Shown piece after piece: positions 8,669 to 20,951 of a DNA stretch of 64,000 nucleotides. This stretch comes from Phycisphaerales bacterium UBA5793. Its GTDB lineage: Bacteria > Planctomycetota > Phycisphaerae > Phycisphaerales > UBA5793. Below the pieces are notes generated by a model. That model did no database searches. It worked only from the letters and a program-made list of their open reading frames with translations, and had not been told where the DNA came from. The position numbers and the translations under genes were made by a program. Position 1 is the stretch's first letter, and every line of letters begins with the position of its first letter. Location of the stretch: NCBI GenBank assembly GCA_002418285.1, contig DIDT01000007.1:3218-67217 (forward strand), in the 5' to 3' direction.

Positions 8669-10423
8669 ATGCGCCTGTGCCATTACGTGTTTGTTCTCGG
8701 TGTCGTTGCGATGATTGTTCCGGCCGCGCGTCCGGAAACGCCTCCGGCCCTGGCGAGTGTCGAAGTCTCGCCGCTCGTGGAGTGGGTCTTCTTCACTGAT
8801 AAAGGCATCGGCTCGCCGGCTGAACTTGAGGCCGCGCTGGCCCGCGTCGCAGCAACCGCAGATCCGCACACGATCGCCCGGCGTCGGGCGCGGCGGACAT
8901 TGCCAGGACTGTTCGACGAAAACGACGTCCCCGTGGTTGCATCGTACATCGACGCGGTCAAGGCGACGGGTGCTCATGTTCGCGTGACGTCGAAGTGGGT
9001 GAACGCGGTCAGTGTCGAAGCGACGGCTGAGCAACTCGCGGCGATCAAGCAACTGCCCTTTGTGAAGGGGACGCAGCCCGTGGCGCGTTCGCGCCGCTCG
9101 GAACCACTGCCCGAGTTCAGCCCGGTCGAGAGCGCCGGTGGAGACGAGAATCCCGCAGGGTTCTACGGGCGATCCGAAGAGCAACTGACCCAGATCAATC
9201 TCATCCAACTCCATGAGGCGGGCTATACGGGTCAGGGCATTCGGATCGGTATCCTCGACACCGGGTTCCTGCGCACGCACGATGCGTTCAACGATCCCAA
9301 TCATCCGTTGCAGGTCATTGCCGAGTATGACTTCGTCAACGACGATCCGAACACTGCCCCTGAGGGAAATGACGATCCCGGTCAGCACACACATGGCACC
9401 ATCATCTTGGGCACGCTCGGCGCGTACCTGCCCAACGAATACGTCGGAGCAGCCTACGACGCATCGTTTATCCTGTGCAAGACGGAAGACATTACGAGCG
9501 AAACCCCGGTCGAAGAGGACTACTACGTTGCCGGACTGGAGTTCATCGAGGCCAATGGCGGCGATATGGCGACGGCATCGCTGATTTACATCGATTGGTA
9601 TAACCAGTCCGATCTCGACGGTCAGACGGCTGTGTGCACCATCGGCGTGAATAACGCTACGGCCAACGGCGTGCATTGCTGCAACGCGGCAGGCAACTCG
9701 GGCCATGATCAGGACCCCAATACGTCTCATCTTGGGGCCCCAGCAGATGCGTTTCAGGTGATTACGTGCGGTGCCGTTGAGCCGACTGGGGAGATCGCGG
9801 GATTCTCCTCTGACGGTCCAACTGCTGACGGTCGCAACAAGCCTGAAGTGCTCGCACGAGGCACTCAGGTTCTCAGCGTGTCACCGAACAATGACACGCG
9901 CTACTCGGAGTCGGCAGGCACCTCGCTTTCCACGCCCCAGGTTGCCGGAGTGGTGGCATGCCTGACGAGCGCGAGGCCCAATTGGACGGTTGATCAACTG
10001 CGCGAAGCTCTCTTCGCGTCAGGCGATTACTTCGTCGCGAATGGGACATTCGATCCGATGTTCGTTCAGGGCTTTGGCGTGATCAATGCTTACAACGCGC
10101 TGGGGCTGCTGCAAATGGGCGCGCCGGTGCCGGGATTCTCCGGGGCGAGCAATACGCTGGCCGCCACCGACGCCGAGCCGGGAGCTCGCGTCTACTTCGT
10201 CTATTCGTTCAACGCAGGCTCTGCGGCGGTGCCGAACTGCCCGGGCGTGGAGGTCGAACTGGGTCGGCCGATCATTGCTGGGTCGGCGATTGCGGATGGT
10301 GATGGCCTGGCGCAGGTCACGCGGTTTGTTCCGTCGGCTGCGTCGGGGCGCACGATTCACCTTCAGGCGGTGGAGCCTTCCGCCTGTCGGACTTCGAACC
10401 ACGTCGTGTATCAGTTTCCGTGA
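8669..10423 (+). CDS. secreted subtilisin-like serine protease (S8)
   Basis: The 584-residue protease has a signal peptide, a propeptide-like region to about residue 160 (SVEATAEQLAAIKQLPFVKG resembles an I9 inhibitor), and an S8 catalytic domain. The triad is Asp197 (GILDTG), His242 (HTHGT) and Ser419 (GTSLSTPQVAG); the oxyanion-hole Asn is Asn343 in AAGNSG. About 95 C-terminal residues form an extra beta-rich domain ending near the stop. GGAGGGAG sits just before the ATG at 8669, so the earlier ATG at 8633 is not used. The DTGF/HTHGT style matches S8 proteases that Bacteroidetes and planctomycetes export. Substrate unknown. Confidence 0.9.
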   Translation: MRLCHYVFVLGVVAMIVPAARPETPPALASVEVSPLVEWVFFTDKGIGSPAELEAALARVAATADPHTIARRRARRTLPGLFDENDVPVVASYIDAVKATGAHVRVTSKWVNAVSVEATAEQLAAIKQLPFVKGTQPVARSRRSEPLPEFSPVESAGGDENPAGFYGRSEEQLTQINLIQLHEAGYTGQGIRIGILDTGFLRTHDAFNDPNHPLQVIAEYDFVNDDPNTAPEGNDDPGQHTHGTIILGTLGAYLPNEYVGAAYDASFILCKTEDITSETPVEEDYYVAGLEFIEANGGDMATASLIYIDWYNQSDLDGQTAVCTIGVNNATANGVHCCNAAGNSGHDQDPNTSHLGAPADAFQVITCGAVEPTGEIAGFSSDGPTADGRNKPEVLARGTQVLSVSPNNDTRYSESAGTSLSTPQVAGVVACLTSARPNWTVDQLREALFASGDYFVANGTFDPMFVQGFGVINAYNALGLLQMGAPVPGFSGASNTLAATDAEPGARVYFVYSFNAGSAAVPNCPGVEVELGRPIIAGSAIADGDGLAQVTRFVPSAASGRTIHLQAVEPSACRTSNHVVYQFP

Positions 10424-10448
10424 GTTTGAGTTTCCAGAAATGGCACAG

Positions 10449-10484
10449 AGCCCAGGCAAGGGATTGCCTGAGCTTTTCGTTTTC
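10449..10484. terminator. bidirectional terminator between the subtilase gene and ftsI
   Basis: AGCCCAGGCAA (10449-10459) pairs with TTGCCTGAGCT (10464-10474) with one mismatch and a 4-nt loop, followed by TTTTCGTTT on the plus strand. It lies in the 78-bp gap where the plus-strand protease and minus-strand ftsI converge, so it may serve both. Confidence 0.65.
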
Positions 10485-10501
10485 TGGAATCCTTTACGCA
10501 C

Positions 10502-12253
10502 TCAGTTGCGCGGCGGGTCATCGAGCGACAGGTCGCTGGGCACGCCGAGGTACTCGAGGCAGCGGTTCATCACCATTGCATTGATGGGACCGCAGATGGC
10601 CCCGCCGTAGTGACCGAGGCTGCGGTCGGGATCTTCGATGACGCAGAGGACGACCAGGCGCGGGTTTTCGAGCGGTGCGCCAGCGATGAAACTGATGACG
10701 TAGCGATCCTTGAAATAGCCGCGATTGTCGGACTTGGGCAGTTCAGCCGTTCCCGATTTGCCGAACATGCGGTAGTGGGCGACTTCGTTGGCTTTGCGGC
10801 CGCTGCCGTCGGTCATGACTTTGCGCATGGTGCGGCGTGTGGTGAGGGCGGTCGATTCGAGGACTGGTTGCTGGGTGACATAGGGGAGGATCGGCACGTC
10901 CTGAGTCGGTACGACGAATTGGATCGGGGGCATCGAGCCGTCGCGGCAGAAGGCGGAGAAGGCGCGGACCATCTGGAGCGGACTGACGGCGATCTCGTGT
11001 CCCATGGACACGCTGGTCTGGGTGTAGTTGGTCCACTTCTTTGGAACCGTCACGATGCCGCCCGTTTCGCCGGGGAGTCCTGCGCCGGTCGGTCGGCCAA
11101 AGCCGAAGTCGTTCACGCACTGCTGCATCTGGCGATCGGACAGACGCATGGCGACCTGGGCCATGCCGATGTTGCTCGATTTGATCATGACGCCTTCCCA
11201 GGAAAGTTCGGCGTAGGGATAGGCATCATGAATGGGGCGGCCGAAGTCGGTGCGATAGAGGCCGTTGTGGGTGTTGAAAACTTCGTCGAGCTGAACCAAA
11301 CCGAGTTCGGTCGCGCGAGCCCAGACGAAGGGTTTGAAGGTGGAGCCGGGTTCGTAGGGATCGGTCACGCAGCGCAGGCGTCCCATACTGGGGTCCTGCT
11401 TGCGAAGCGGGTCATCGGTGAACGGGCCGTACCCTGGGCGATCGCGGAGGATGTCGGTCATGGCGAGAATCTCACCGGAGTGAGGGTCAAAGACGATCGC
11501 GCGGCCGCCGGCGGCATTGACGGCTTCGACGCCGGCGCGGATTTCTTCCTCTGCGATGCGCTGAATCTCGACATCGATCGTGAGCCGGACGGTGTGGCCG
11601 TCGTGTGCCGGGATGTGGCCGTCCGCTTCGACCCACATGGCGCGGCGCTTGACGTCTCGGAGGTAGCGCAGACTTCCGGGCGCACCGGTGAGGATGTTGT
11701 TGAAAATCGCTTCCATGCCGGTGAGACCGATGTGATCGGTGCCGACCTTGCCGATGAGCGGGGCGGCGAGGTCGCCGTAGGGGCGGTGGCGGACCAGCAC
11801 GGGTTCGAGACCGACGCCCTTGAAGTTGGCTGTTTCGATGGCCTCGACTTCGGCGTCGGTGAGCAGATCGATGAGGACGGCGTAACGCTTGTCGAGGCGG
11901 TCGTTCACCTCGGCGTCGAGTGCGACGGGATCGCGGCCAAGGAGTTGGGCAATGTCGATGCCGATCGTGTAGGGATCTTCAACTTCCTGGGGATCGACAA
12001 AGAGGCGATAGCCGACGCAACTGGTGGCCAGGACGCGGCCGCGGCGATCGAGCACGTCGCCGCGATTGGCCATCTCGGGGCGGATCGAGCTTGTCGGCGG
12101 CGAGTGTTCAACCAGATTGGTGCTGGGCATCATCTGCAACTGGGTGACGCGGCCGATGATGGCGACGAAGGCGATGATCAGGCTGCCAACGAGCACGTTC
12201 AGCGCGAGTCCGAAGCGATTCGCGCCGAGGTCGGTTGATTCGGTGGGGGACAT
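10502..12253 (-). CDS. ftsI: peptidoglycan transpeptidase FtsI (penicillin-binding protein)
   Basis: This 583-residue class B penicillin-binding protein is the septal transpeptidase. It has one N-terminal membrane helix (about residues 15-38), a dimerisation domain starting with RGDVLDRRGRVLATS, and a transpeptidase domain with the three active-site motifs: Ser304-T-F-Lys307, Ser359-S-Asn361 and Lys499-S-Gly-Thr. It is last in an rsmH/LysM/FtsL-like/ftsI run, 17 bp after the FtsL-like gene, the classic order of the division and cell-wall cluster. Its presence supports a peptidoglycan wall, as described for planctomycetes generally. No PASTA domains are present. Confidence 0.92.
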   Translation of the reverse strand: MSPTESTDLGANRFGLALNVLVGSLIIAFVAIIGRVTQLQMMPSTNLVEHSPPTSSIRPEMANRGDVLDRRGRVLATSCVGYRLFVDPQEVEDPYTIGIDIAQLLGRDPVALDAEVNDRLDKRYAVLIDLLTDAEVEAIETANFKGVGLEPVLVRHRPYGDLAAPLIGKVGTDHIGLTGMEAIFNNILTGAPGSLRYLRDVKRRAMWVEADGHIPAHDGHTVRLTIDVEIQRIAEEEIRAGVEAVNAAGGRAIVFDPHSGEILAMTDILRDRPGYGPFTDDPLRKQDPSMGRLRCVTDPYEPGSTFKPFVWARATELGLVQLDEVFNTHNGLYRTDFGRPIHDAYPYAELSWEGVMIKSSNIGMAQVAMRLSDRQMQQCVNDFGFGRPTGAGLPGETGGIVTVPKKWTNYTQTSVSMGHEIAVSPLQMVRAFSAFCRDGSMPPIQFVVPTQDVPILPYVTQQPVLESTALTTRRTMRKVMTDGSGRKANEVAHYRMFGKSGTAELPKSDNRGYFKDRYVISFIAGAPLENPRLVVLCVIEDPDRSLGHYGGAICGPINAMVMNRCLEYLGVPSDLSLDDPPRN

Positions 12254-12270
12254 CGGGGCTTCCGGGCTGT

Positions 12271-12645
12271 TCAGGGGGTATCGCGGATAGTCGGCGGTGT
12301 ATCGCGGTGCTCGGGGCTGACCGCCACGGAAGAGGTGGTGCCTCGGGCCGCCTGGAGTTCAACGAGATCGCAGTCTTCGAGCAGAAGTGGGACCAGTTTC
12401 TCACCAGTCTCCGTTTCAAGGGCGTTGGCGAGTGCGGCGACACGATCCTGGCGCAGTCGCTCATGGATGGCGACGCGCAGCTTCCACGACCGCTCTTCGT
12501 GCTGGAGCAGGCGGCGGTGCGTCTGGGACATCTGATTGGCGGCGTCGATGCGATGCTGACGGATGACCAGCAGCCCGCCGGATGTTCCGCCGGCAATGAC
12601 CACGCAAACGGCGAGTTTGGCCACTATCGCCATGCGTGTGTACAT
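12271..12645 (-). CDS. FtsL-like small membrane protein
   Basis: This is a 124-residue bitopic protein: a short basic N-terminus, one hydrophobic helix (about residues 5-28, VAKLAVCVVIAGGTSGGLLVI), then a charged helical segment rich in Gln, Arg and Glu (about 30-80) that could form a coiled coil. FtsL proteins are poorly conserved and usually recognised by size, topology and position between rsmH and ftsI, which all fit here. Start choice is uncertain (ATG 12645 or 12633; no clear ribosome binding site). The call rests mainly on context; another small envelope protein is possible. Confidence 0.55.
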   Translation of the reverse strand: MYTRMAIVAKLAVCVVIAGGTSGGLLVIRQHRIDAANQMSQTHRRLLQHEERSWKLRVAIHERLRQDRVAALANALETETGEKLVPLLLEDCDLVELQAARGTTSSVAVSPEHRDTPPTIRDTP

Positions 12646-12711
12646 CGTCAAGCGGTCGCTTGCGCGATGAATGTCAGCGAGAGGTTTTGAGGATTGGCAA
12701 GGTCCGAGTGG

Positions 12712-13581
12712 TTATTGCGCGGGAATGCGAATCGTCTTGCCGACGGGCAGGACATCTTCGTTTGTGATGATGTCCCTGTTGAGTTCGACGATCTCCTTGT
12801 AGCGATGCCCCTTGCCGAGGTGGTCCTTGGCAATGTCCCACAGGCGATCGTTTTCCTTGATCGTGTAATTCACGGTCTTGATGTTCTTTGCCGGGCGTTC
12901 GGTGGGCGGTTGGGTCGGCGTGCGCGGCGGATTGGAGTTGCCGCGACCGTCAAGGGCGTGGCGCGCAGGGATCCACAGTGTCATGCCGGTGCGGATGCGG
13001 CCGTTGGAGGGTACGGCGTCGCCGTTGAACCTCTGGAGTTTCTCGTAGAGGGAGCCGTCGCCGTAGAACTGCTTGCACAGACCGTAGAGCGTATCGCGAT
13101 CTTTGACAGTGTATGGGGTGGCATCGCCGAGATCGGCGGGCGGGGTCGCGTCGCTCGAGGGTGGCAGCACCTTCGTGCCCATCTCGATGGGCTCTGGTTG
13201 CTGATTGCCACCATTGATGTGCTCGCCAAAGCCGGGCGCGGTCAGGCCGCCATTGCCCTCGAACTCGCTGATGCGCTGGATGGGATCGTCGTCACCCGGG
13301 GCGTTGCGATCGATCTGCATCGCCTCGTTGGGTCGCTCCATCCGGATCGGCTGCCTCTGCGCGGGTTGTGGCGCTGCCTCCGACTCGCGGCCGCCAAACT
13401 GCCTGCGAAACTCGCTGCCGCTTCCTGCGGGCAGGTTAATTCCCGGTCCGGCGTCGGACGCGCCCTCCAGGTTGGCCAACTGATCCCGCTGCGCAGGAGA
13501 AAGATGGTCCGCCAGCAGCACCGCCACGACGAGCAGGAGACTGAAACCAACGATCAATGCCAGTTTGTTTTCGCGTGTCAT
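12712..13581 (-). CDS. membrane-anchored protein with two LysM domains
   Basis: The 289-residue protein starts MTRENKLALIVGFSLLLVV, a single N-terminal membrane anchor. A Pro/Gln/Gly-rich linker of about 130 residues follows, then two LysM peptidoglycan-binding modules, one at about 156-206 (YTVKDRDTLYGLCKQFYGDG...GMTLWIP) and one at about 240-289 (YTIKENDRLWDIAKDHLGKG...GKTIRIP). The start at 13581 is preferred because an upstream in-frame start would add 31 residues before the membrane helix. LysM modules bind glycan strands, so this protein probably ties the inner membrane to peptidoglycan. Its position between rsmH and ftsI points to a role in wall synthesis or division. It is not part of the usual cluster. 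Confidence 0.8.
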   Translation of the reverse strand: MTRENKLALIVGFSLLLVVAVLLADHLSPAQRDQLANLEGASDAGPGINLPAGSGSEFRRQFGGRESEAAPQPAQRQPIRMERPNEAMQIDRNAPGDDDPIQRISEFEGNGGLTAPGFGEHINGGNQQPEPIEMGTKVLPPSSDATPPADLGDATPYTVKDRDTLYGLCKQFYGDGSLYEKLQRFNGDAVPSNGRIRTGMTLWIPARHALDGRGNSNPPRTPTQPPTERPAKNIKTVNYTIKENDRLWDIAKDHLGKGHRYKEIVELNRDIITNEDVLPVGKTIRIPAQ

Positions 13582-13686
13582 GTGCGCTGAGCCAACTCCA
13601 TGCTGAGCGTCTTGCAGTCGAGCCGTGGAATCCTTCCGCCTGGTGTCCCGGAGCACTCCGAACCGGGTCGACAATTCGTCAATCGA

Positions 13687-14631
13687 TCAGGGCATCGGGG
13701 CGATACGAACGGCTCGCAGTTTAGCCGACCTGGCCCGAGGATTCAGATCCGTTTCCTCCTCGGCGGCGATGACTGGTTTGCGGGTGATTCGTTCGGCTGC
13801 GCCGCGCTTGACAAGCGCCGCCATTCGATGCTTGATGATGCGATCCTCCAATGAGTGAAAACTGATAAACGCGATGCGCGCCTGGGCCGTCAACCACCCG
13901 CCGCCCAAACGGGCTGCATCGATGGTGCGCTCCAACTCATCCCACAGCGTTTCGAGGCGGCCGAGTTCGTCGTTCACTGCAATGCGCAGCGCCATGAAAG
14001 TCTTCGTCGCCGGGTGCATTCGGGATTGCCGCGCTCGCGGCCCATACGCCTTGCGCACCACTTCCGCAAGGTACAACGTGTTTTCTATCGGATGGTCGGC
14101 TCGAATCGCGACAATCTCACGGGCGATTTTTCGCGACAGGGGTTCTTCCCCGTAACGGTAGATCAAATCCGCCAGTTCGCGTTCGGAGGCGTGGTTGACC
14201 AGATCGGCTGCCGTGACGCAGCCCGTTGGATCCAGCCGCATGTCCAGCGGACCTTCGGTTCGGAAGGAGAATCCGCGGGCGGGGTCGTCCATCTGGTTGG
14301 AGGCGAAGCCCAGATCGGCCAGCACCATGTCAGCATGGGCGGTTGATTTTCGCAGGATGGACGGGGCATCAACGAAGCTGGCGTGGTGGGTTTCGGCTGG
14401 ACAGCCGGTCCTGCGGATCCGTTCGAGTGAAAACGCGGCATTGGCGGGGTCGAGATCAAATCCGATGATGCGGCCGGTTGGTCCGATGAGCCGTGCGATC
14501 ACTTCGCTGTGCCCGCCACGGCCGACTGTGAGATCAACGAGCGTCTCACCCGCCTTCGGAGCGAGCGCTTCGAGAACTTCGTCGAGCAAAACGGGAACGT
14601 GATTGACAGATTCGTCGGGCACGGTCGGCAT
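13687..14631 (-). CDS. rsmH: 16S rRNA (cytosine-1402-N4) methyltransferase RsmH
   Basis: This 314-residue SAM-dependent methyltransferase (formerly MraW) modifies C1402 in the ribosomal decoding centre. Recognisable blocks are HVPVLLDEVLEAL, LVDLTVGRGGHSEVIA (SAM-binding glycine loop), GFDLDPAN, ADLGFASNQMDDPARGFSF, RMHPATKTFMALRIAVN and FISFHSLEDRIIK. The start at 14631 places the conserved HVPVLLDEVL block near the N-terminus as in other RsmH proteins. The gene usually follows mraZ; here the upstream neighbour is a DUF1501 gene 32 bp away and mraZ is absent. It heads the cell-wall part of the minus-strand run. Confidence 0.93.
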   Translation of the reverse strand: MPTVPDESVNHVPVLLDEVLEALAPKAGETLVDLTVGRGGHSEVIARLIGPTGRIIGFDLDPANAAFSLERIRRTGCPAETHHASFVDAPSILRKSTAHADMVLADLGFASNQMDDPARGFSFRTEGPLDMRLDPTGCVTAADLVNHASERELADLIYRYGEEPLSRKIAREIVAIRADHPIENTLYLAEVVRKAYGPRARQSRMHPATKTFMALRIAVNDELGRLETLWDELERTIDAARLGGGWLTAQARIAFISFHSLEDRIIKHRMAALVKRGAAERITRKPVIAAEEETDLNPRARSAKLRAVRIAPMP

Positions 14632-14663
14632 GATAGGGGTCAGCGTTCGACCCCATGGCCCCC

Positions 14664-16130
14664 TCACGCCAGGATGCCGTGGATGACTTTGCCGTGAACG
14701 TCGGTAAGGCGGAAGTCGCGGCCCTGGTAGGGGAAGGTGAGGCGTTCGTGGTCGATTCCCATGCAGCGGAGGATGGTCGCGTTCAGGTCGTGGACGTGGA
14801 CCGGGTTGTCGACAATGTTGTATGAGAAGTCGTCGGTTGTGCCGTAGGTGAGGCCGGACTTGATACCGCCGCCGGCCATCCAGACGGTGAAGCAGCGCGG
14901 GTGGTGGTCGCGGCCGTAGTTGGCCATGCTAAGTTCGCCCTGACAGTAGATCGTGCGACCGAACTCACCGCCCCAGATGACCAGAGTGTCATCAAGCATG
15001 CCGCGGCGTTTGAGATCTTTGATCAGTGCCGCTGAGGGTTGATCGACATCCTTGCACTGGAGTCGGATGTCGCGCGGCAGGTTGTCGTGCTGATCCCAGC
15101 CGCGATGGTACAACTGGATGAAGCGCACGCCGCGTTCCGCCATGCGGCGCGCGAGGACGCAGTTTGCAGCGTAGGTGCCGGGGGTGCGGGCGTCCTCGCC
15201 GTAGAGTTGAAACGTCTCGTCCGGTTCATCGGAAAGGTCGGTGAGTTCGGGAGTTGACGTCTGCATGCGGTACGCGAGTTCGGCCGCCGCGATGCGTGAG
15301 AGCGTCTCGGGATCGCCGAATTCATCGTGCTGCTTGAGATTCAGTTTGGCCAGAGCATCGAGCATCGAGCGGCGCGAATGCTGATCGATGCCGGGCGGAT
15401 TGCTGAGATAGAGCACAGGGTCGCCACTGCTGCGGAACTGCACTCCCTGGTGCTCGGAGGGGAGGAAGCCGGTTCCCCACAAACGCGAGAAGAGCGCCTG
15501 AGACGGGCGCACTGCGCTGCCTTCGGAGATGAGCACGATGAAGGCGGGGAGGTTGTGATTCTCGGTGCCCAGACCGTAACTGAGCCACGCGCCGAGACTG
15601 GGTCGACCGGGCTGCTGGGCGCCGGTCTGAATGAAGGTGATGGCGGGGTCGTGGTTGATCGCTTCGGTGTGCAGCGTGCGGATGACGGTGATGTCATCGA
15701 CGATCGAGGCCATGTGGGGGATGAGTTCACTGGCGATGGTACCTGACTGGCCGTACTTCCTGAACTTGAACATGGTCGGCGCGACGGGGAAACGCGCCTG
15801 TCCGGAGGTCATGGTCGTGATGCGCTGACCCATGCGGATTGAATCCGGCAGATCGGTATCGAAGAGTTCGTGCATCTTCGGCTTGTAGTCGAAGAGGTCG
15901 AGTTGCGAGGGAGCGCCGGACTGGAAGAGATAGATGATGCGCTTGGCGGTGGGGGCGAAGTGGGGGGCGCCGAGCAGGCCGTTGCCTTTGGCCAGGCTTT
16001 GGGCCGGCGTGTCGGCGAAGAGTCGTGGGTTGAGCAGCGACGCGAGGGCGACGGCGCCGATGCCTGATGCGGCCCGTCCGAAGAACTGCCGGCGATTGAT
16101 CATGAGCAACTGTTCGTGTCGCGGATCCAT
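14664..16130 (-). CDS. DUF1501 protein, Tat-exported sulfatase-like
   Basis: The 488-residue protein belongs to DUF1501, an alkaline-phosphatase-like superfamily group greatly expanded in planctomycetes. A twin-arginine signal, [20 protein letters not shown], lies at about residues 12-31. Typical family phrases follow: [61 protein letters not shown] and [21 protein letters not shown], the last three carrying the metal-ligand-like Asp/His positions. The biochemical role is not established. It is 6 bp downstream of the DUF1549/DUF1553 gene, the normal planctomycete pairing; such pairs are thought to act on sulfated or complex polysaccharides. Confidence 0.88.
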   Translation of the reverse strand: MDPRHEQLLMINRRQFFGRAASGIGAVALASLLNPRLFADTPAQSLAKGNGLLGAPHFAPTAKRIIYLFQSGAPSQLDLFDYKPKMHELFDTDLPDSIRMGQRITTMTSGQARFPVAPTMFKFRKYGQSGTIASELIPHMASIVDDITVIRTLHTEAINHDPAITFIQTGAQQPGRPSLGAWLSYGLGTENHNLPAFIVLISEGSAVRPSQALFSRLWGTGFLPSEHQGVQFRSSGDPVLYLSNPPGIDQHSRRSMLDALAKLNLKQHDEFGDPETLSRIAAAELAYRMQTSTPELTDLSDEPDETFQLYGEDARTPGTYAANCVLARRMAERGVRFIQLYHRGWDQHDNLPRDIRLQCKDVDQPSAALIKDLKRRGMLDDTLVIWGGEFGRTIYCQGELSMANYGRDHHPRCFTVWMAGGGIKSGLTYGTTDDFSYNIVDNPVHVHDLNATILRCMGIDHERLTFPYQGRDFRLTDVHGKVIHGILA

Positions 16131-16136
16131 GAGGCA

Positions 16137-19823
<3,687 letters not shown>

Positions 19824-19876
19824 TGCCGCTCCGAAGTAGCCACTTTTCGATGGAGCCCGAGCCGGATTCGGCGGCG

Positions 19877-20920
19877 CTACACCTTCTTAAGGAGTGTGAT
19901 GCGGCCGATGGGGACCCACTCGGCTACGAGAATGTCGCCGTCGGGCAGCCAGATCGCGTCGTGGGGGTGGACGAACTTGCCGGGGATGAACTGCTCGCGC
20001 GGAGCGCCGCGCAGGTTGGACGGGGCTCCGTCGCCGAGTCTGGCGACGACTTCGTTGTCGCCATCAAGGATCATGACGACGCTGTCGAGGTCGGGAACGA
20101 GCAGCAGTTTGCCGCGCGTCTTGAAGTCGCAGGGTTGGCGAATGCCTTCGGTGATGATCTCCTCGGGCCGGCCGTCGAGGCAGAAGTACTGCAGGCGGTG
20201 GTTCGAACGATCGGCGACGAGCAGGCGCGGTACTGCGCCGCGGTCATCGATCCACAGCCCGTGCGGGCAACTGAGCTGGCCCTTGTCGCTGCCTGGCGAG
20301 CCGATGGTGCGGAGGTAGTCGCCCTTGATGTTGTACTGGTGGATGTAGCTCGAGCCGTAGCCGTCGCCGACGTAGAAGTCGCCATTGGGGGCGAAGGCGA
20401 TGTTCGTTGGGCGCCACTGGTTCACAGACTCATACTTCTCCGACTCTCTGGGAAAGCTTTTCTCCCAGAGCACTTCGCCGGTCAGCGTGGTTTTGACAAT
20501 GAGGCGGCGGTTGATGTCGCAGTGGTAGATGAACTCATCGCTGTCTTCCTGTCGCAGGTCGAGGCCATGCGCGCCGTTGCGGAATTCGGCTCCCCACGAA
20601 GTGATGCACTTGCCATCGGGGTCGTAGACGACGACGGCGTTGGGCGAATCGCTGGTGGGATGCACCGTGTGGGCGACGTAGATGCGTCCAGCCTTGTCCT
20701 GGCACAGGCCGTGCGTGTCACCCCATTTGAGGCCGGCGGGTGGGGTAAGCCAATCGTGGATGGCTTCGTAGGTGTGTTCGCCTTCGCCGAGGATGGGATT
20801 GAACAGGCCGAACTTGAGCGTGGCGTGCACATACGGCGCTGCAACAAGTCCTGCTGCGCCCGTTGCAGTTGCTTTGAGAAAGGTGCGTCGACTCCATGCC
20901 TGGCCACGATTGTGTGTCAT
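19877..20920 (-). CDS. Tat-exported NHL-repeat propeller protein
   Basis: The 347-residue protein starts MTHNRGQAWSRRTFLKATATG, a twin-arginine signal, with GGAG upstream of ATG 20920; the in-frame extension back to 21136 lacks such a site and would overlap the preceding gene. The mature part is an NHL-type six-bladed propeller with repeats such as GDTHGLCQDKAGRIYVAHT, NGAHGLDLRQED, PTNIAFAPNGDFYVGDGYG, SCPHGLWIDDRGAVPRLLVA and HPHDAIWLPDGDILVAEW. Similar proteins are annotated as peptidylglycine-monooxygenase-like or 6-bladed propellers in planctomycetes. Enzyme activity is not evident from sequence. It sits between two cytochrome-domain genes (gaps 31 and 53 bp). Confidence 0.8.
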   Translation of the reverse strand: MTHNRGQAWSRRTFLKATATGAAGLVAAPYVHATLKFGLFNPILGEGEHTYEAIHDWLTPPAGLKWGDTHGLCQDKAGRIYVAHTVHPTSDSPNAVVVYDPDGKCITSWGAEFRNGAHGLDLRQEDSDEFIYHCDINRRLIVKTTLTGEVLWEKSFPRESEKYESVNQWRPTNIAFAPNGDFYVGDGYGSSYIHQYNIKGDYLRTIGSPGSDKGQLSCPHGLWIDDRGAVPRLLVADRSNHRLQYFCLDGRPEEIITEGIRQPCDFKTRGKLLLVPDLDSVVMILDGDNEVVARLGDGAPSNLRGAPREQFIPGKFVHPHDAIWLPDGDILVAEWVPIGRITLLKKV

Positions 20921-20951
20921 GCTGCTCTCCTTGACCGAGGCTGCTTCTCGC

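Noticed and set aside
10610..12238. Long plus-strand open frame opposite ftsI
   Set aside because: Composition is Asp/Gly/Val-rich antisense of a well-supported gene, with no motif.
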